64,000 bases of DNA from an uncultured Flavobacteriaceae bacterium (GTDB lineage: Bacteria; Bacteroidota; Bacteroidia; Flavobacteriales; Flavobacteriaceae), in NCBI GenBank assembly GCA_947500575.1, contig CANMSI010000002.1:372001-436000 (forward strand), given 5' to 3'. The number at the start of each line of letters is the position of its first letter. Position 1 is the stretch's first letter. Positions 9,998-18,626 of the stretch are shown piece by piece. The notes below the pieces were generated by a model that saw nothing but the letters and a program-made list of their open reading frames with translations, searched no databases and was not told where the DNA came from. A program made the translations under genes and the position numbers.

Positions 9998-10936
9998 ATG
10001 AAAAAGCAATTCACTTTTGGAATTCTTGCCGTTCTGATGGCAAGTAACACTTTAGCGCAAGATATTACTACGGTTAGCGCTTCTAACGAAACTATTGGAG
10101 ATCATTTAAATTTAGAAGCGGTGGCTTCTCTTTTTGGAGACTCTAAAGACTTAGAAGATTTTGAAAACAAGCTGAACGACCCAGAAAGCCAGATATCCAA
10201 TTTGGATCTCAACCAAGATGAGCAAGTAGACTACCTACGGGTTATTGAAACAACTTCGGAAGACACGCATTTAATCGCCTTACAGGCGGTAGTTGGTGAA
10301 GACTTATTTCAAGATGTAGCAACCATAGAAGTAGAAAAAGATAGCCAGGGAAATACCCAAGTACAGGTAGTAGGAGATGTTTATATGTATGGTCCGGATT
10401 ATATTATAGAACCCATATATGTACGTAGGCCTGTTATATTCTCCTTCTTTTGGAGACCCTATTATAAGCCCTATAAATCTGCATTCTATTGGGGGTATTA
10501 TCCAACATACTATAGTTTCTGGAAACCCTTTAAAGTTACTACTTACACCAAAAATGTGCATGTGCACATTCATGCCAAACACACCTATAAACGAGTTACT
10601 GTGCGCAGAAGCACCAAAGCGGTCTATCTTCATAAGAATGTAAGAAGAACAGATTATGCCGTGCGTCATCCACATAGATCGTATGCGGCCACAAGAACGG
10701 TTCATAGAACCAATGGTACCAAAACTAGGGTAACTACGGTTAAGAGAACCAATGGTGCTCAAAAAACTGTGGTAAACAAAAAGACACCTACTACTATAAA
10801 TCGAACTAAAACTACCAAAGTAGTAACTAAAACAGGACGCAAACCTGTTAGGTCAAAACAAAAAGAAGTAAAGAAAACTACAAAGGTGCGTACGAAAACA
10901 ACCAAGACCAAGGTTACAAAAAAGAAGAAAAAATAA
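9998..10936 (+). CDS. exported protein with acidic N-terminal domain and basic tail
   Basis: I do not recognise a named family. The 312-residue product has a signal peptide (cleavage near LAQD) and an acidic region to about residue 130. An aromatic-rich stretch follows at about 145-180 (RPYYKPYKSAFYWGYYPTYY). The tail from about 185 is very rich in Lys, Arg and Thr and ends in KKKK. The tail could bind DNA, polysaccharide or lipopolysaccharide in the envelope. It is monocistronic and ends in a strong bidirectional terminator. Confidence 0.75.
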   Translation: MKKQFTFGILAVLMASNTLAQDITTVSASNETIGDHLNLEAVASLFGDSKDLEDFENKLNDPESQISNLDLNQDEQVDYLRVIETTSEDTHLIALQAVVGEDLFQDVATIEVEKDSQGNTQVQVVGDVYMYGPDYIIEPIYVRRPVIFSFFWRPYYKPYKSAFYWGYYPTYYSFWKPFKVTTYTKNVHVHIHAKHTYKRVTVRRSTKAVYLHKNVRRTDYAVRHPHRSYAATRTVHRTNGTKTRVTTVKRTNGAQKTVVNKKTPTTINRTKTTKVVTKTGRKPVRSKQKEVKKTTKVRTKTTKTKVTKKKKK

Positions 10937-10938
10937 GC

Positions 10939-10974
10939 CGATAAAAAAAACCCACATTAAGTGGGTTTTTTTAT
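10939..10974. terminator. bidirectional rho-independent terminator
   Basis: AAAAAAACCCAC, a short ATTAA loop and GTGGGTTTTTTT form a hairpin with A and T runs on both sides. It sits between the convergent genes at 9998-10936 (+) and 11003-11602 (-) and can serve both. Confidence 0.9.
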
Positions 10975-11002
10975 TGGTTGGCTTGGTAGAAGGATTAAAA
11001 AA

Positions 11003-11602
11003 TTACTTTTTCTTTAATTCTTCCAATAATTGATCATAATTTTCAATTTGTGTAAATAAACGACCTCCTATATTCACAATAGGTTCTGCAATGGAATCTA
11101 AAGGTCTGGCAAAAGAACTTTTTAGCTGATCTTTAATTGTAGTATGCTCACTTAATTTGTACATTCTAAACGTATACTTACTACTATTTAAAGGAGCCAC
11201 AATGCTATCACAAAGGGTACACTTATCCGTAATATAAATAGTAATAGGCTTTGGAGGAGCAATCTTAATGGCAGTCGCTTCCTTCTTTAATGCACGCTTT
11301 GACAAACTATCACTTACATGCAAATCATAGGTATAACTAGCATGTTTTCCGCGATTAACAATAATAGTTTTTAGATGTACTTTTGAAGCCCCTGGCAAAC
11401 GAATCAGTCTTGGGCGGGAAGCACTTTGCCTAAAATTGTTTCCTTTAATGGTAATCATTACGTCTACATCCTGTTCGTTCTCATTCACTGCATAAAATGC
11501 CAAACGATTTGGGATTTTCTCGGTAATTACCTTAATAGGTCTTTCCTGTGCATTGCTCTCAAAAAAGGTGAGCACTGCAAAGAGCGTTATAATATGTTTC
11601 AT
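11003..11602 (-). CDS. exported protein with glutaredoxin-like C-terminus
   Basis: A 199-residue protein from the ATG giving MKHIITLF; two codons upstream are possible but less likely. A signal peptide ends near SNAQE. Residues of about 25-100 look like a beta-sandwich (DVDVMITIKGNNF, KVHLKTIIVN). The last 80 residues carry ITIYITDKCTLCDSIV, a CxxC on a thioredoxin/glutaredoxin-like strand, and later a proline-containing turn (AEPIVNIGG). A periplasmic thiol-redox role is inferred; no close family name can be given. Confidence 0.65.
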   Translation of the reverse strand: MKHIITLFAVLTFFESNAQERPIKVITEKIPNRLAFYAVNENEQDVDVMITIKGNNFRQSASRPRLIRLPGASKVHLKTIIVNRGKHASYTYDLHVSDSLSKRALKKEATAIKIAPPKPITIYITDKCTLCDSIVAPLNSSKYTFRMYKLSEHTTIKDQLKSSFARPLDSIAEPIVNIGGRLFTQIENYDQLLEELKKK

Positions 11603-11710
11603 TTTCAATATCAATAGGGTTCAACATCCCAAAGTAGCAAAAAACCATAGAGTACTAAACAAATACCGTTATATGGTATTTTTTTGACCATAGACTACAC
11701 ATTTAGGCAC

Positions 11711-11742
11711 AAAAAAAGGAGATAAACTAGGGGTTTACCTCC
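11711..11742 (-). terminator. rho-independent terminator of the small-peptide operon
   Basis: On the minus strand GGAGGTAAAC, a short loop and GTTTATCTCC form a ten-base stem with one G-T pair, followed by seven Ts. It lies about 45 bases past the stop of the last of the three small peptide genes, which supports that they are transcribed. Confidence 0.8.
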
Positions 11743-11785
11743 TTACCAAGTAGTAATCTATGGGTACTACTACAACAGTATGTTC

Positions 11786-11899
11786 TTAGCGACAGTAGTT
11801 TCTATGCTCTGCCCATCGAATGCGTTTGCTATTCTTGAAATTTGAAAAGAATACAAACCTCTTGTGTTCTGTGGGTGTTTGTGTTAAAATTGCTTTCAT
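11786..11899 (-). CDS. small basic peptide gene 1 of a three-copy array (37 aa)
   Basis: A 37-codon frame begins at ATG 11899 and is homologous to the two frames upstream of it. It contains QTPTEHKRF, FFSNFKNSKRIRW and a terminal CR. The conserved frame is M[KR]A, then [ST]xTE, K[TR]F, [FY]FSxFKxSKR and W, with Arg near the end. This copy is the most diverged and alone carries a cysteine. It has no signal peptide and no recognised family. It is preceded by a short-unit tandem repeat and followed by a terminator. Confidence 0.7.
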   Translation of the reverse strand: MKAILTQTPTEHKRFVFFSNFKNSKRIRWAEHRNYCR

Positions 11900-11912
11900 G
11901 ACTGTATTTTTT

Positions 11913-11975
11913 AATTGATGATTGATGATTGATGATTGATGATTGATGATGATTGATGATGATTGATGATGATTA
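11913..11975. repeat. ATTGATG short tandem repeat
   Basis: About five ATTGATG heptamers run into two to three copies of the ten-base ATGATTGATG. The block lies between peptide genes 1 and 2, immediately upstream of the start codon of gene 1 on the minus strand. Such tracts can change copy number by slippage. Confidence 0.9.
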
Positions 11976-11988
11976 AATAAGTTGATTC

Positions 11989-12099
11989 TTATCTAAACTG
12001 TCTTGTTCTATTCCATTGTATTCTTTTACTAGTCTTAAAAGTTGAAAAGTAAGTGAATGTTTTAGACTCTGTTGCTGATTTTAAAGTGGATGCTTTCAT
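11989..12099 (-). CDS. small basic peptide gene 2 of a three-copy array (36 aa)
   Basis: A 36-codon frame from ATG 12099. It shares with its neighbours the segments SATESKTF, YFSTFKTSKRIQW and an Arg-rich end (RTRQFR). Most differences from copy 3 are conservative (I/V, F/Y, K/R), as expected for a frame under protein-level selection. There is no signal sequence, and the pI is clearly basic. The leader is AT-rich without Shine-Dalgarno, as is normal in Bacteroidota. The function is unknown. Confidence 0.75.
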   Translation of the reverse strand: MKASTLKSATESKTFTYFSTFKTSKRIQWNRTRQFR

Positions 12100-12149
12100 A
12101 ATTTTTGTTTTTAAAGGTTGAATGTTGTTATACAATTGTTGTTGTTTAA

Positions 12150-12260
12150 TTATCTGTGATTTCTAGTTCTAGACCATTGTACTCTTTTACTATTCTTAAA
12201 AGTTGAAAAGAAATTAAATGTCTTTGATTCTGTGGGTGATTTTGTTCTTGTTGCTCTCAT
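12150..12260 (-). CDS. small basic peptide gene 3 of a three-copy array (36 aa)
   Basis: A 36-codon frame from ATG 12260, the promoter-proximal copy. It has KSPTESKTF, FFSTFKNSKRVQW and the tail SRTRNHR. It matches copy 2 at about two thirds of positions. The promoter should lie in the AT-rich DNA to its right (12261-12400). Together the three form a likely operon ending at the hairpin at 11711-11742. The function is unknown. Confidence 0.75.
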   Translation of the reverse strand: MRATRTKSPTESKTFNFFSTFKNSKRVQWSRTRNHR

Positions 12261-12620
12261 GATATATATTTTTTAAATGATTATGTTGTAATTAATTGTT
12301 GTTCTATACTAAGTAGACGAGACATAATTATTTTTGTTACAGTACTATCCATTACATAGTACTGTTTTAAGCAATATTTAACAATTAAAATTTTCAAAAA
12401 ATCAATCAAAGTGTTGATAAACAGTGCTTTATGAATAAAATAAAAAATATGAAAAAAAATCACTTTTTTTTGAAATAGTGTCATATTGAGCTCTTCAAGG
12501 ATATATGTTCTTCTCAAAGTAGGAGTAGAAATCGTAAAATAAAGCTCCTTATGGATACAAACCCACAGGAATTCGTACTTTTAAGAAGCATAGCATAGAC
12601 CAACTACAAATTTGACATAT
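12261..12620. other. AT-rich divergent intergenic region
   Basis: This 360-base stretch lies between the small-peptide operon (-) and the CocE-type hydrolase gene (+). It should hold both promoters. A 78-codon minus-strand frame covers part of it, but its composition is what random AT-rich DNA gives and I do not call it. Confidence 0.5.
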
Positions 12621-14507
12621 ATGAAAATGACTAAGCCATCCTTTTACCTAATCGTATTCCTTATTATAGGAACCACTTTTAATCTGAATGCGCAACAATC
12701 TATTTTAGAAGAAATTGAAGAAATTGCAATCATAGAGCAGAAAGTAATGATGCCTATGCGAGATGGGATTCGCCTAGCAACAGATATCTATAGGCCTAAA
12801 ACGAAAGAGAAAGTTCCCATCATATTTTCTAGAACACCTTATAATTTTAATTCTTGGGGCGATGGCAAGCAACGCACTCGAACCGCAGAACGGGCCTACG
12901 AAGCAGTAAAAAGAGGGTATGCATATGTGGTACAGAACGAAAGGGGTAGATATTATTCAGAAGGGGAGTGGGATATCTTGGGAGTTCCTTTAACAGATGG
13001 TTATGATGCCTTTAGTTGGATGAAAGATCAAGAATGGTCCAACGGAAAGGTAGGTACCTTAGGCTGTTCTTCCACAGCAGAGTGGCAGATGGCAGTGGCA
13101 GCGCTAGATCATCCATCGCATGCGGCCATGGTTGCGCAGAGTTTTGGTGCTGGTGTAGGAAGAGTTGGCGACTATAACGAACAAGGAAATTGGTATAGAG
13201 GAGGAGCAGAGCAAATGCTATTCTTTTCTTGGTTGTACGGTGTAGAACACGATAAGTTTAAACCCAGAATTCCAAAGGGGGCTACACAAGAAGATTTAAT
13301 TCGCATTTCTCGCTTTTATGATTTAGCACCTGAAAACCCACCAGTAGATATGGCAAAGGCATTGAGCCATTTACCCTTACAAGACATTTTAAAAAATATA
13401 AATGGGAAACATGAGGTATATGATAAGATGATTCGCAGAACACCCAACCATGAAGATTGGTTTAAAGGTGGGTTGTATCATGACAATATGGAGATTGGAG
13501 TTCCTGGTTTTTGGTTTTCTTCCTGGTACGATGTTTCCATAAGCCCAAACATAGCCTTATTCAATCATTTACGCACCAATGCAAAAGATAAAATGATTCG
13601 GGATAATCAATACCTTATTATAGCACCAGTTTTGCACTGCAGTTACACAAGAGCTAAGGAGAATACCATTGTAGGAGAGCGAAGTGTTGGGGATGCCCGA
13701 CTTAATTATGAAGAACAAATTTTCGCTTGGTTTGATCTTTGGTTAAAAGGGATTCAAAATGATTTTAAGGAAAAAACGCCCAGAGTACAGTACTATACAA
13801 TGGGTTCTAATCAATGGCAACAGTCAGAGGTATGGCCTCCTAAAGAGGCAAAGATGACTGCTTTTTATCTCAATAGTGGTGGTAAAGCAAATAGTTTATA
13901 TGGAGACGGGGCATTGGGTACTTCCAAAGCTACCGGAGATACCCCAGATAGTTTCACCTATGATCCTATGAATCCAGTGCCATCCTATGGAGGGAATGTT
14001 TGTTGTACTGGGAACGCAGTGAAGGGCGGGGCCTATGACCAACAAACCATGGAAGCTAGAAATGATATTCTGGTATATACAACGCCTCCTATGGAAGAAG
14101 GAACGGAAGTTAGTGGCTTTATAGAAACTACCTTATATGTTTCTTCAGATGCCAAGGATACCGATTTTACCGTAAAACTATTAGACGTATATCCAGATGG
14201 TACCGCTTATAATTTAGATGAAACTATACAACGAGTGCGTTATAGAGAAGGCTATGATAAGGAAGTATTTATGGAAGAAGGGCAAGTATATAAAGTGGTG
14301 CTAACCCCCATGTCTACTAGTAATTTTTTCAAGAAGGGACATAGCATTCGTATTGAAGTCTCTAGCAGCAATTTTCCGCGCTTTGCTAGGAACCTAAACA
14401 CTGGAGGGAAAAATTATGATGAAACCGAGGCAGTTGTAGCTCATAATAAGGTACACCATTCAGAGAAATATCCATCTAAAATAGTACTACCATTGATTAA
14501 AAAATAG
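12621..14507 (+). CDS. CocE/NonD-family exported hydrolase (S15-like)
   Basis: A 628-residue protein with a signal peptide (cleavage near LNAQQ). It combines an N-terminal alpha/beta-hydrolase domain ([15 protein letters not shown], the family's opening signature) with a C-terminal jelly-roll domain from about residue 420. The nucleophile elbow reads [12 protein letters not shown], so the usual GxSYxG is altered but a serine is kept. Relatives include X-Pro dipeptidyl peptidase, cocaine esterase and glutaryl-7-ACA acylase. The start is the ATG at 12621, nine bases inside a longer TTG frame. The likely site of action is the periplasm; the substrate is unknown. Confidence 0.85.
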   Translation: MKMTKPSFYLIVFLIIGTTFNLNAQQSILEEIEEIAIIEQKVMMPMRDGIRLATDIYRPKTKEKVPIIFSRTPYNFNSWGDGKQRTRTAERAYEAVKRGYAYVVQNERGRYYSEGEWDILGVPLTDGYDAFSWMKDQEWSNGKVGTLGCSSTAEWQMAVAALDHPSHAAMVAQSFGAGVGRVGDYNEQGNWYRGGAEQMLFFSWLYGVEHDKFKPRIPKGATQEDLIRISRFYDLAPENPPVDMAKALSHLPLQDILKNINGKHEVYDKMIRRTPNHEDWFKGGLYHDNMEIGVPGFWFSSWYDVSISPNIALFNHLRTNAKDKMIRDNQYLIIAPVLHCSYTRAKENTIVGERSVGDARLNYEEQIFAWFDLWLKGIQNDFKEKTPRVQYYTMGSNQWQQSEVWPPKEAKMTAFYLNSGGKANSLYGDGALGTSKATGDTPDSFTYDPMNPVPSYGGNVCCTGNAVKGGAYDQQTMEARNDILVYTTPPMEEGTEVSGFIETTLYVSSDAKDTDFTVKLLDVYPDGTAYNLDETIQRVRYREGYDKEVFMEEGQVYKVVLTPMSTSNFFKKGHSIRIEVSSSNFPRFARNLNTGGKNYDETEAVVAHNKVHHSEKYPSKIVLPLIKK

Positions 14508-14564
14508 TATGCTATGGCATGCTATTTGAGGGTTTTAAGTTAATGTCAATCAAAAACCATCATT

Positions 14565-15092
14565 ATGAAAAAATTGATTCTCGTACTATGCGTGCTTAGC
14601 CTATCCTTAACTTCCTTAGAAGGGCAAACCAGAGCAGAAAAAAAGGCCATCAAATTAGAACGGGTACAGAAAGCATATGAAAAGACAAAAGCGTTAGTTG
14701 CTTCGGGTAATTTTCAATTTGAAGGGAATTGGGCAACCACTTTTAGAGGAAATAGAATTAGTCTTATTGGAAATCCCAATCACCTAAAAATCCAAAACAA
14801 TAGAGCAGATGCCAATTTACCATTCTTTGGAGAAGTAAGAAGAGGGGGAGCTTATGGACAGTCTGGCGGTATTATTTTTGACGAGAATATGAAAGACTAC
14901 GAAGTAAGCTATAATGATACCAAAAGAAGTATTAGCATAGCATTTGAAGCTAAAAAAGTTTCCGAAAACTTTGTTATTATTCTAAAGGTAAACGCTGGTG
15001 GAGGCACCACTCTTATTGTAAACACCAGCAATCGATCTCGTATGAGTTACCTAGGTTTGTTAAAAGCAATTGAAGATCCCCAAATAAAATAA
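14565..15092 (+). CDS. DUF4251 exported protein
   Basis: A 175-residue protein with a signal peptide (cleavage near EGQTR). A helical segment rich in Lys and Glu comes next, then a beta-rich domain with NPNHLKIQNNRADANLPFFG and GGIIFDENMKDY. This fits DUF4251, a periplasmic family of Bacteroidota without known function. It is separated from the hydrolase upstream by about 57 bases. Confidence 0.8.
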   Translation: MKKLILVLCVLSLSLTSLEGQTRAEKKAIKLERVQKAYEKTKALVASGNFQFEGNWATTFRGNRISLIGNPNHLKIQNNRADANLPFFGEVRRGGAYGQSGGIIFDENMKDYEVSYNDTKRSISIAFEAKKVSENFVIILKVNAGGGTTLIVNTSNRSRMSYLGLLKAIEDPQIK

Positions 15093-15161
15093 CATCCTTA
15101 GTTAAAGAGCTTTAAGAAAGCCTTAAGAACACTATCTAGCTCCTTTCAGTATCTTAAGGGC

Positions 15162-15794
15162 ATGAAAGCACTTCTACTATTTTTACTGTTTCCCCTTCTA
15201 GGTTTTTCGCAATACACGGAAAGTGATTGGGAAGAACGCGACGCATGGATGAAGGTGGCTAACCTTCTAGATTTGGTTCAATTAAAAGCAGGGCAAAAAG
15301 TGGCCGATATAGGATGCCATGAAGGCTACCTTAGTGTACATCTATCTAAAAGGGTAGGGGCTAAAGGGCAAGTTTTTGCCGTAGACGTTCGAAACGATCG
15401 ACTAGAAAAACTCAAAGAAAACCTCAAAGAAAGGAAGATTAAAAACGTGGAAGTAGTGTTGGGCGACTATGACAACCCCAAGCTGCCAGATGCTACTTTG
15501 GATGTGGTAATCATCTTAGATACCTACCATGAAATCTCCGATTATGAAACTGTATTGAGACATGTAAAAAAAACACTAAAAGCTGGAGGGCAACTTTTAA
15601 TACTAGAAAAACTAAAAGATAGGGCAAAAGGAAAATCCAGGGAAGCTCACGTAAGTGCACATTCCATGGCTCCTAAATACGTAAAGAAGGAATTGAAAAA
15701 AGCAGGCTTTAAGATTACGCAAGAAGTCCCCGATTTTGGAGATTGGAAACGAGAAACCGACAAGCAGATGTGGATTTTAGTGGCTGAAAAATAA
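15162..15794 (+). CDS. SAM-dependent methyltransferase with signal peptide
   Basis: A 210-residue class I methyltransferase. Motif I is KVADIGCHEGYLSVHL, the acidic end of strand beta-2 is VFAVDVRND, and motif IV is VVIILDTYHEI. The N-terminus (MKALLLFLLFPLLGFSQ) is a clear signal peptide, odd for an enzyme whose cofactor SAM is cytosolic. Similar exported methyltransferases recur in Bacteroidota. The substrate is unknown. Confidence 0.8.
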   Translation: MKALLLFLLFPLLGFSQYTESDWEERDAWMKVANLLDLVQLKAGQKVADIGCHEGYLSVHLSKRVGAKGQVFAVDVRNDRLEKLKENLKERKIKNVEVVLGDYDNPKLPDATLDVVIILDTYHEISDYETVLRHVKKTLKAGGQLLILEKLKDRAKGKSREAHVSAHSMAPKYVKKELKKAGFKITQEVPDFGDWKRETDKQMWILVAEK

Positions 15795-15910
15795 TAGCAT
15801 TTGAGTATGGCTTTGATCTGCTTCCATTTTATGCGAGTTAAATTTTAGTTAATTGGCAGCAACTACATTTGAAATTTAGCTGTAAATCAATACTTTGAGG
15901 CAAATTAACT

Positions 15911-17029
15911 ATGATGAAAAAACTAATCTTCCTAGCTGCCATTGGTGTCGTAGCACTCTTCACCATTTCGGCCGTGAACAACACAGAAAACCAACTCACA
16001 AAAGATTTTATTTTTGGCGATGCAAATATTGCATCTATCAGCAGTCTAAGCTTTGGACCTGAAGGCATTTTATTTCTGGGCGATTCTAAGCAAGCTACCG
16101 TATTTGCGTTAGATACCAAAGATGTAGTGGTAAATGCAGAAGGTGCAAAGATTAATGTAGGGGATTTTGACGCTAAGATTGCAGCTTCTTTAGGGACTAC
16201 CGCAGATCAGGTACGAATTACGGATATGGCTGTAAATCCTATTTCTAAAAACGTCTACTTTTCCGTGAACGTAACGGATGGTACTCCGGTATTATTAAGG
16301 TTAAAAGGCGAAGGATTCGAAAATGTTTCCTTAAAAGAAGCCAGTTATTCTAAAATTGCACTTACAGATCCTATTGCTGTGGATGCCGAAGATAGAAGAG
16401 GGCGTTCACAACGCGTATGGGCCATTGCCGACATGAAATATCATAAAGGCACTATTATGGTATCTGGCCTTTCTAATAAAGAATTTGGTTCTACATTTAG
16501 AAGCATTCCTTTTCCATTTAAAAACACACAAGACTATGCTTCCTTAGAAATATATCATGCAGCACATGGGAAATACGAAACACATGCCCCTATTAAAACT
16601 TTTGATGTAATTAACATGGAAGGAAAAGATTATTTAATGGCAAGTTACACCTGCACTCCCTTGGTATTGTTCCCTATGGAAGAATTAAAAGGAGGGAAGC
16701 ACTTAAAGGGACGTACGGTTGCGGAACTAGGAGCTGGAAATTCCCCCTTGGATATGATTTCTTTCGAAAAAGAAGGCAAACCCTTCTTCTTAATGTCGAA
16801 CACCAATAGAGCGGTAATGCGCTTAGATTACGATACTATTGCTAATTTTAAGGAAACACTCACAGAACCCGTAACCGACTTCGGTGTTGCTACTGGTGTG
16901 GAGTATGTTTCACTACCTATGGTAAATGTATTGCAATTAGATAATTTAGATGCCAGTAATGTAGTATACTTGCAGCGAACTGCGAGTGGTGAAATGGTAT
17001 TACGCACACGTCCAACCAAATGGATGTAA
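15911..17029 (+). CDS. exported beta-propeller-like protein, copy A
   Basis: A 372-residue protein with an N-terminal signal sequence. It contains blade-like repeats, for example SSLSFGPEGILFLGDSKQATVFAL, KYHKGTIMVSGLSNKEF and YLMASYTCTPLVLFPMEEL. The protein at 31105-32391 is a clear paralogue with the same landmarks (LAFGPDNVLFVGDSKAGMVYAI, IYVAGLTNGEF, AAYTCTPLVSIP). Its stop overlaps the next gene by ten bases, and that neighbour also has a paralogue beside the second copy. No family name is offered. Confidence 0.75.
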   Translation: MMKKLIFLAAIGVVALFTISAVNNTENQLTKDFIFGDANIASISSLSFGPEGILFLGDSKQATVFALDTKDVVVNAEGAKINVGDFDAKIAASLGTTADQVRITDMAVNPISKNVYFSVNVTDGTPVLLRLKGEGFENVSLKEASYSKIALTDPIAVDAEDRRGRSQRVWAIADMKYHKGTIMVSGLSNKEFGSTFRSIPFPFKNTQDYASLEIYHAAHGKYETHAPIKTFDVINMEGKDYLMASYTCTPLVLFPMEELKGGKHLKGRTVAELGAGNSPLDMISFEKEGKPFFLMSNTNRAVMRLDYDTIANFKETLTEPVTDFGVATGVEYVSLPMVNVLQLDNLDASNVVYLQRTASGEMVLRTRPTKWM

Positions 17030-18114
17030 GATTTACACACTTTCCGGCGGAAAAGATCAGGGCGTTCCTGGTCTTTTTTTGTTTTTTAGTATTGTATGCT
17101 TGCTTCTCCGAAAGTTCAATACAAAGTATTGTCTATACTGAGGAGGGAAAAGCAGTGTCCATTGCTTTCAATAGTTCAAAAGATCCAAATTCTTTTGCAT
17201 TGTATCTTAAAGGGGAACAAGAAACCCCCGTACTAGGAGCATTTTCTTCTACAGCTGATGATATGTTCAGTTTTAGACCTGTAATTCCGCTTAGCAACGG
17301 ACAAACCTATGAGCTCTACAGCAAGGACATAAAACTCCATACCTTCGTGATAGATTCACTGAAAACACAATCTAGTCCCAAACTGCTGCAAATTTATCCA
17401 TCTAATAATACTTTACCAGAGAACCTTTTAAAAATATACCTCCAATTTTCAGAACCCATGCAAGAAACGGGAAATGCATTAGATTTCATTAAGGTATACA
17501 ATGAAACAGCGCAAAAGGAAGAAAGCATATTTTTGGAGCTACAATCAGAATTATGGAATAAAGAGCATACGCAGCTTACCCTATGGTTAGACCCAGGGCG
17601 TATTAAAACAGATCTCATACCCAACAAAGAGAAAGGACTGCCCATTCGCAAAGGAAACACCTATACCATTGAATTTTCCAAAGAATGGAAAAGTGCAGAA
17701 GGCGTAGGATTAGCGCAAGACTATACTAAATCGTTTTTTGTAACCAAGGCAGATCGCGCCATGCCCAATATGGAGTCATGGAAATTGCAAGTACCCAAGG
17801 CAAAGGGCAAAAAGGGGTTATTGTTGTTTCTCTATGAACCTATGGATGCAATCCTATTGCTAGAGGGGATAGATATTGTAAACGAACAAGGGGACATCAT
17901 CGAAGGAACTTTCAAATTATTTTCGCAAGAGAGTGCCCTGCAATTTACTCCAGCCCAAGAATGGGCAACCGGTACTTACAAAGTGCAGGTGCAATCCAAG
18001 GTAGAAGATTTGGCAGGTAATAATTTTGAGCACTTGTTTGATCAAGAAATTCACTCGGATAATGCCAAGAGTAAACCAGTGGTTACAAGTCGCTCGTTTG
18101 TAATTGAAGATTAG
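17020..18114 (+). CDS. lipoprotein with Ig-like (Big_5-type) domains, copy A
   Basis: A 364-residue protein with a lipobox ending at C28 (FLVLYAC). The part after about residue 115 has IYPSNNTLPENLLKIYLQFSEPM, the Ig-like pattern seen in Big_5 domains, and a second domain near the C-terminus (TGTYKVQVQSKVEDLAGN). The gene overlaps the propeller gene in front by ten bases, so the two are translationally coupled. The protein at 30018-31049 is its paralogue (YPTADILPENLLRMYIQFSKPM). The pair probably forms an envelope complex. The function is unknown. Confidence 0.75.
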   Translation: MDVRFTHFPAEKIRAFLVFFCFLVLYACFSESSIQSIVYTEEGKAVSIAFNSSKDPNSFALYLKGEQETPVLGAFSSTADDMFSFRPVIPLSNGQTYELYSKDIKLHTFVIDSLKTQSSPKLLQIYPSNNTLPENLLKIYLQFSEPMQETGNALDFIKVYNETAQKEESIFLELQSELWNKEHTQLTLWLDPGRIKTDLIPNKEKGLPIRKGNTYTIEFSKEWKSAEGVGLAQDYTKSFFVTKADRAMPNMESWKLQVPKAKGKKGLLLFLYEPMDAILLLEGIDIVNEQGDIIEGTFKLFSQESALQFTPAQEWATGTYKVQVQSKVEDLAGNNFEHLFDQEIHSDNAKSKPVVTSRSFVIED

Positions 18115-18203
18115 CTTCTAATTTTAAGCTTTTTTTAAATCTCTTTCCTGCAATTATATAGTATCTTAAGGCTTATTATTCATCCTAAAAAAACAACAAC
18201 ATC

Positions 18204-18617
18204 ATGAAAACACTTGTTACAGTACTCACCCTTTTCTTTTTAGTTCCTAATTCTGGAATGGAAACCGATAAAGAAGCCATTACTAAAACTTTAAACTATT
18301 ACATGCAAGGTTCAATGAATAAGGACTTTAGCACCTTAAAAAAAGCTTTTCACGAAGATGCTATTATGACCATTGCCAATGAGGCAGAAGGTAGTTTAAA
18401 ACAGGTAAATGCAAGGGAGTTTTTCTCCAAAATGAAGCCAGGAGATCCGTTAAAAAGGACCAATACCATTGTAAGCATTGACGTAGGCGGACATACTGCG
18501 ATTGCCCGTTTAAAAATTGAGGACGATGAAAAGATTTTTCACGATTTTATGACACTTCAAAAAATGAAAGGACGCTGGTATATTGTCAATAAAAGTTTCT
18601 TTAGAGAGCAAAAGTAG
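18204..18617 (+). CDS. NTF2-like (putative lumazine-binding type) exported protein
   Basis: A 137-residue protein with a short signal sequence. The fold pattern is that of the nuclear transport factor 2 superfamily: an initial helix (KEAITKTLNYYMQGSMNKD), FHEDAIMTI, then the strand run TAIARLKIED and HDFMTLQKMKGRWYIVNKSFF. It most resembles small putative lumazine-binding proteins. The ligand or reaction is unknown. It converges with the MFS gene, nine bases apart. Confidence 0.75.
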   Translation: MKTLVTVLTLFFLVPNSGMETDKEAITKTLNYYMQGSMNKDFSTLKKAFHEDAIMTIANEAEGSLKQVNAREFFSKMKPGDPLKRTNTIVSIDVGGHTAIARLKIEDDEKIFHDFMTLQKMKGRWYIVNKSFFREQK

Positions 18618-18626
18618 GTAATTCAT

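Noticed and set aside
10304-10762. 152-codon minus-strand frame within the basic-tail protein gene
   Set aside because: Antisense shadow of a plus-strand gene with signal peptide and terminator; no recognisable features.
11913-11975. Short repeats as a CRISPR array
   Set aside because: Units are 7-10 bases with no spacers, and no cas genes are present in the window.
12281-12517. 78-codon minus-strand frame
   Set aside because: Its composition (Ile, Phe, Lys, Tyr) is what AT-rich non-coding DNA yields. It occupies the expected promoter region of the peptide operon.
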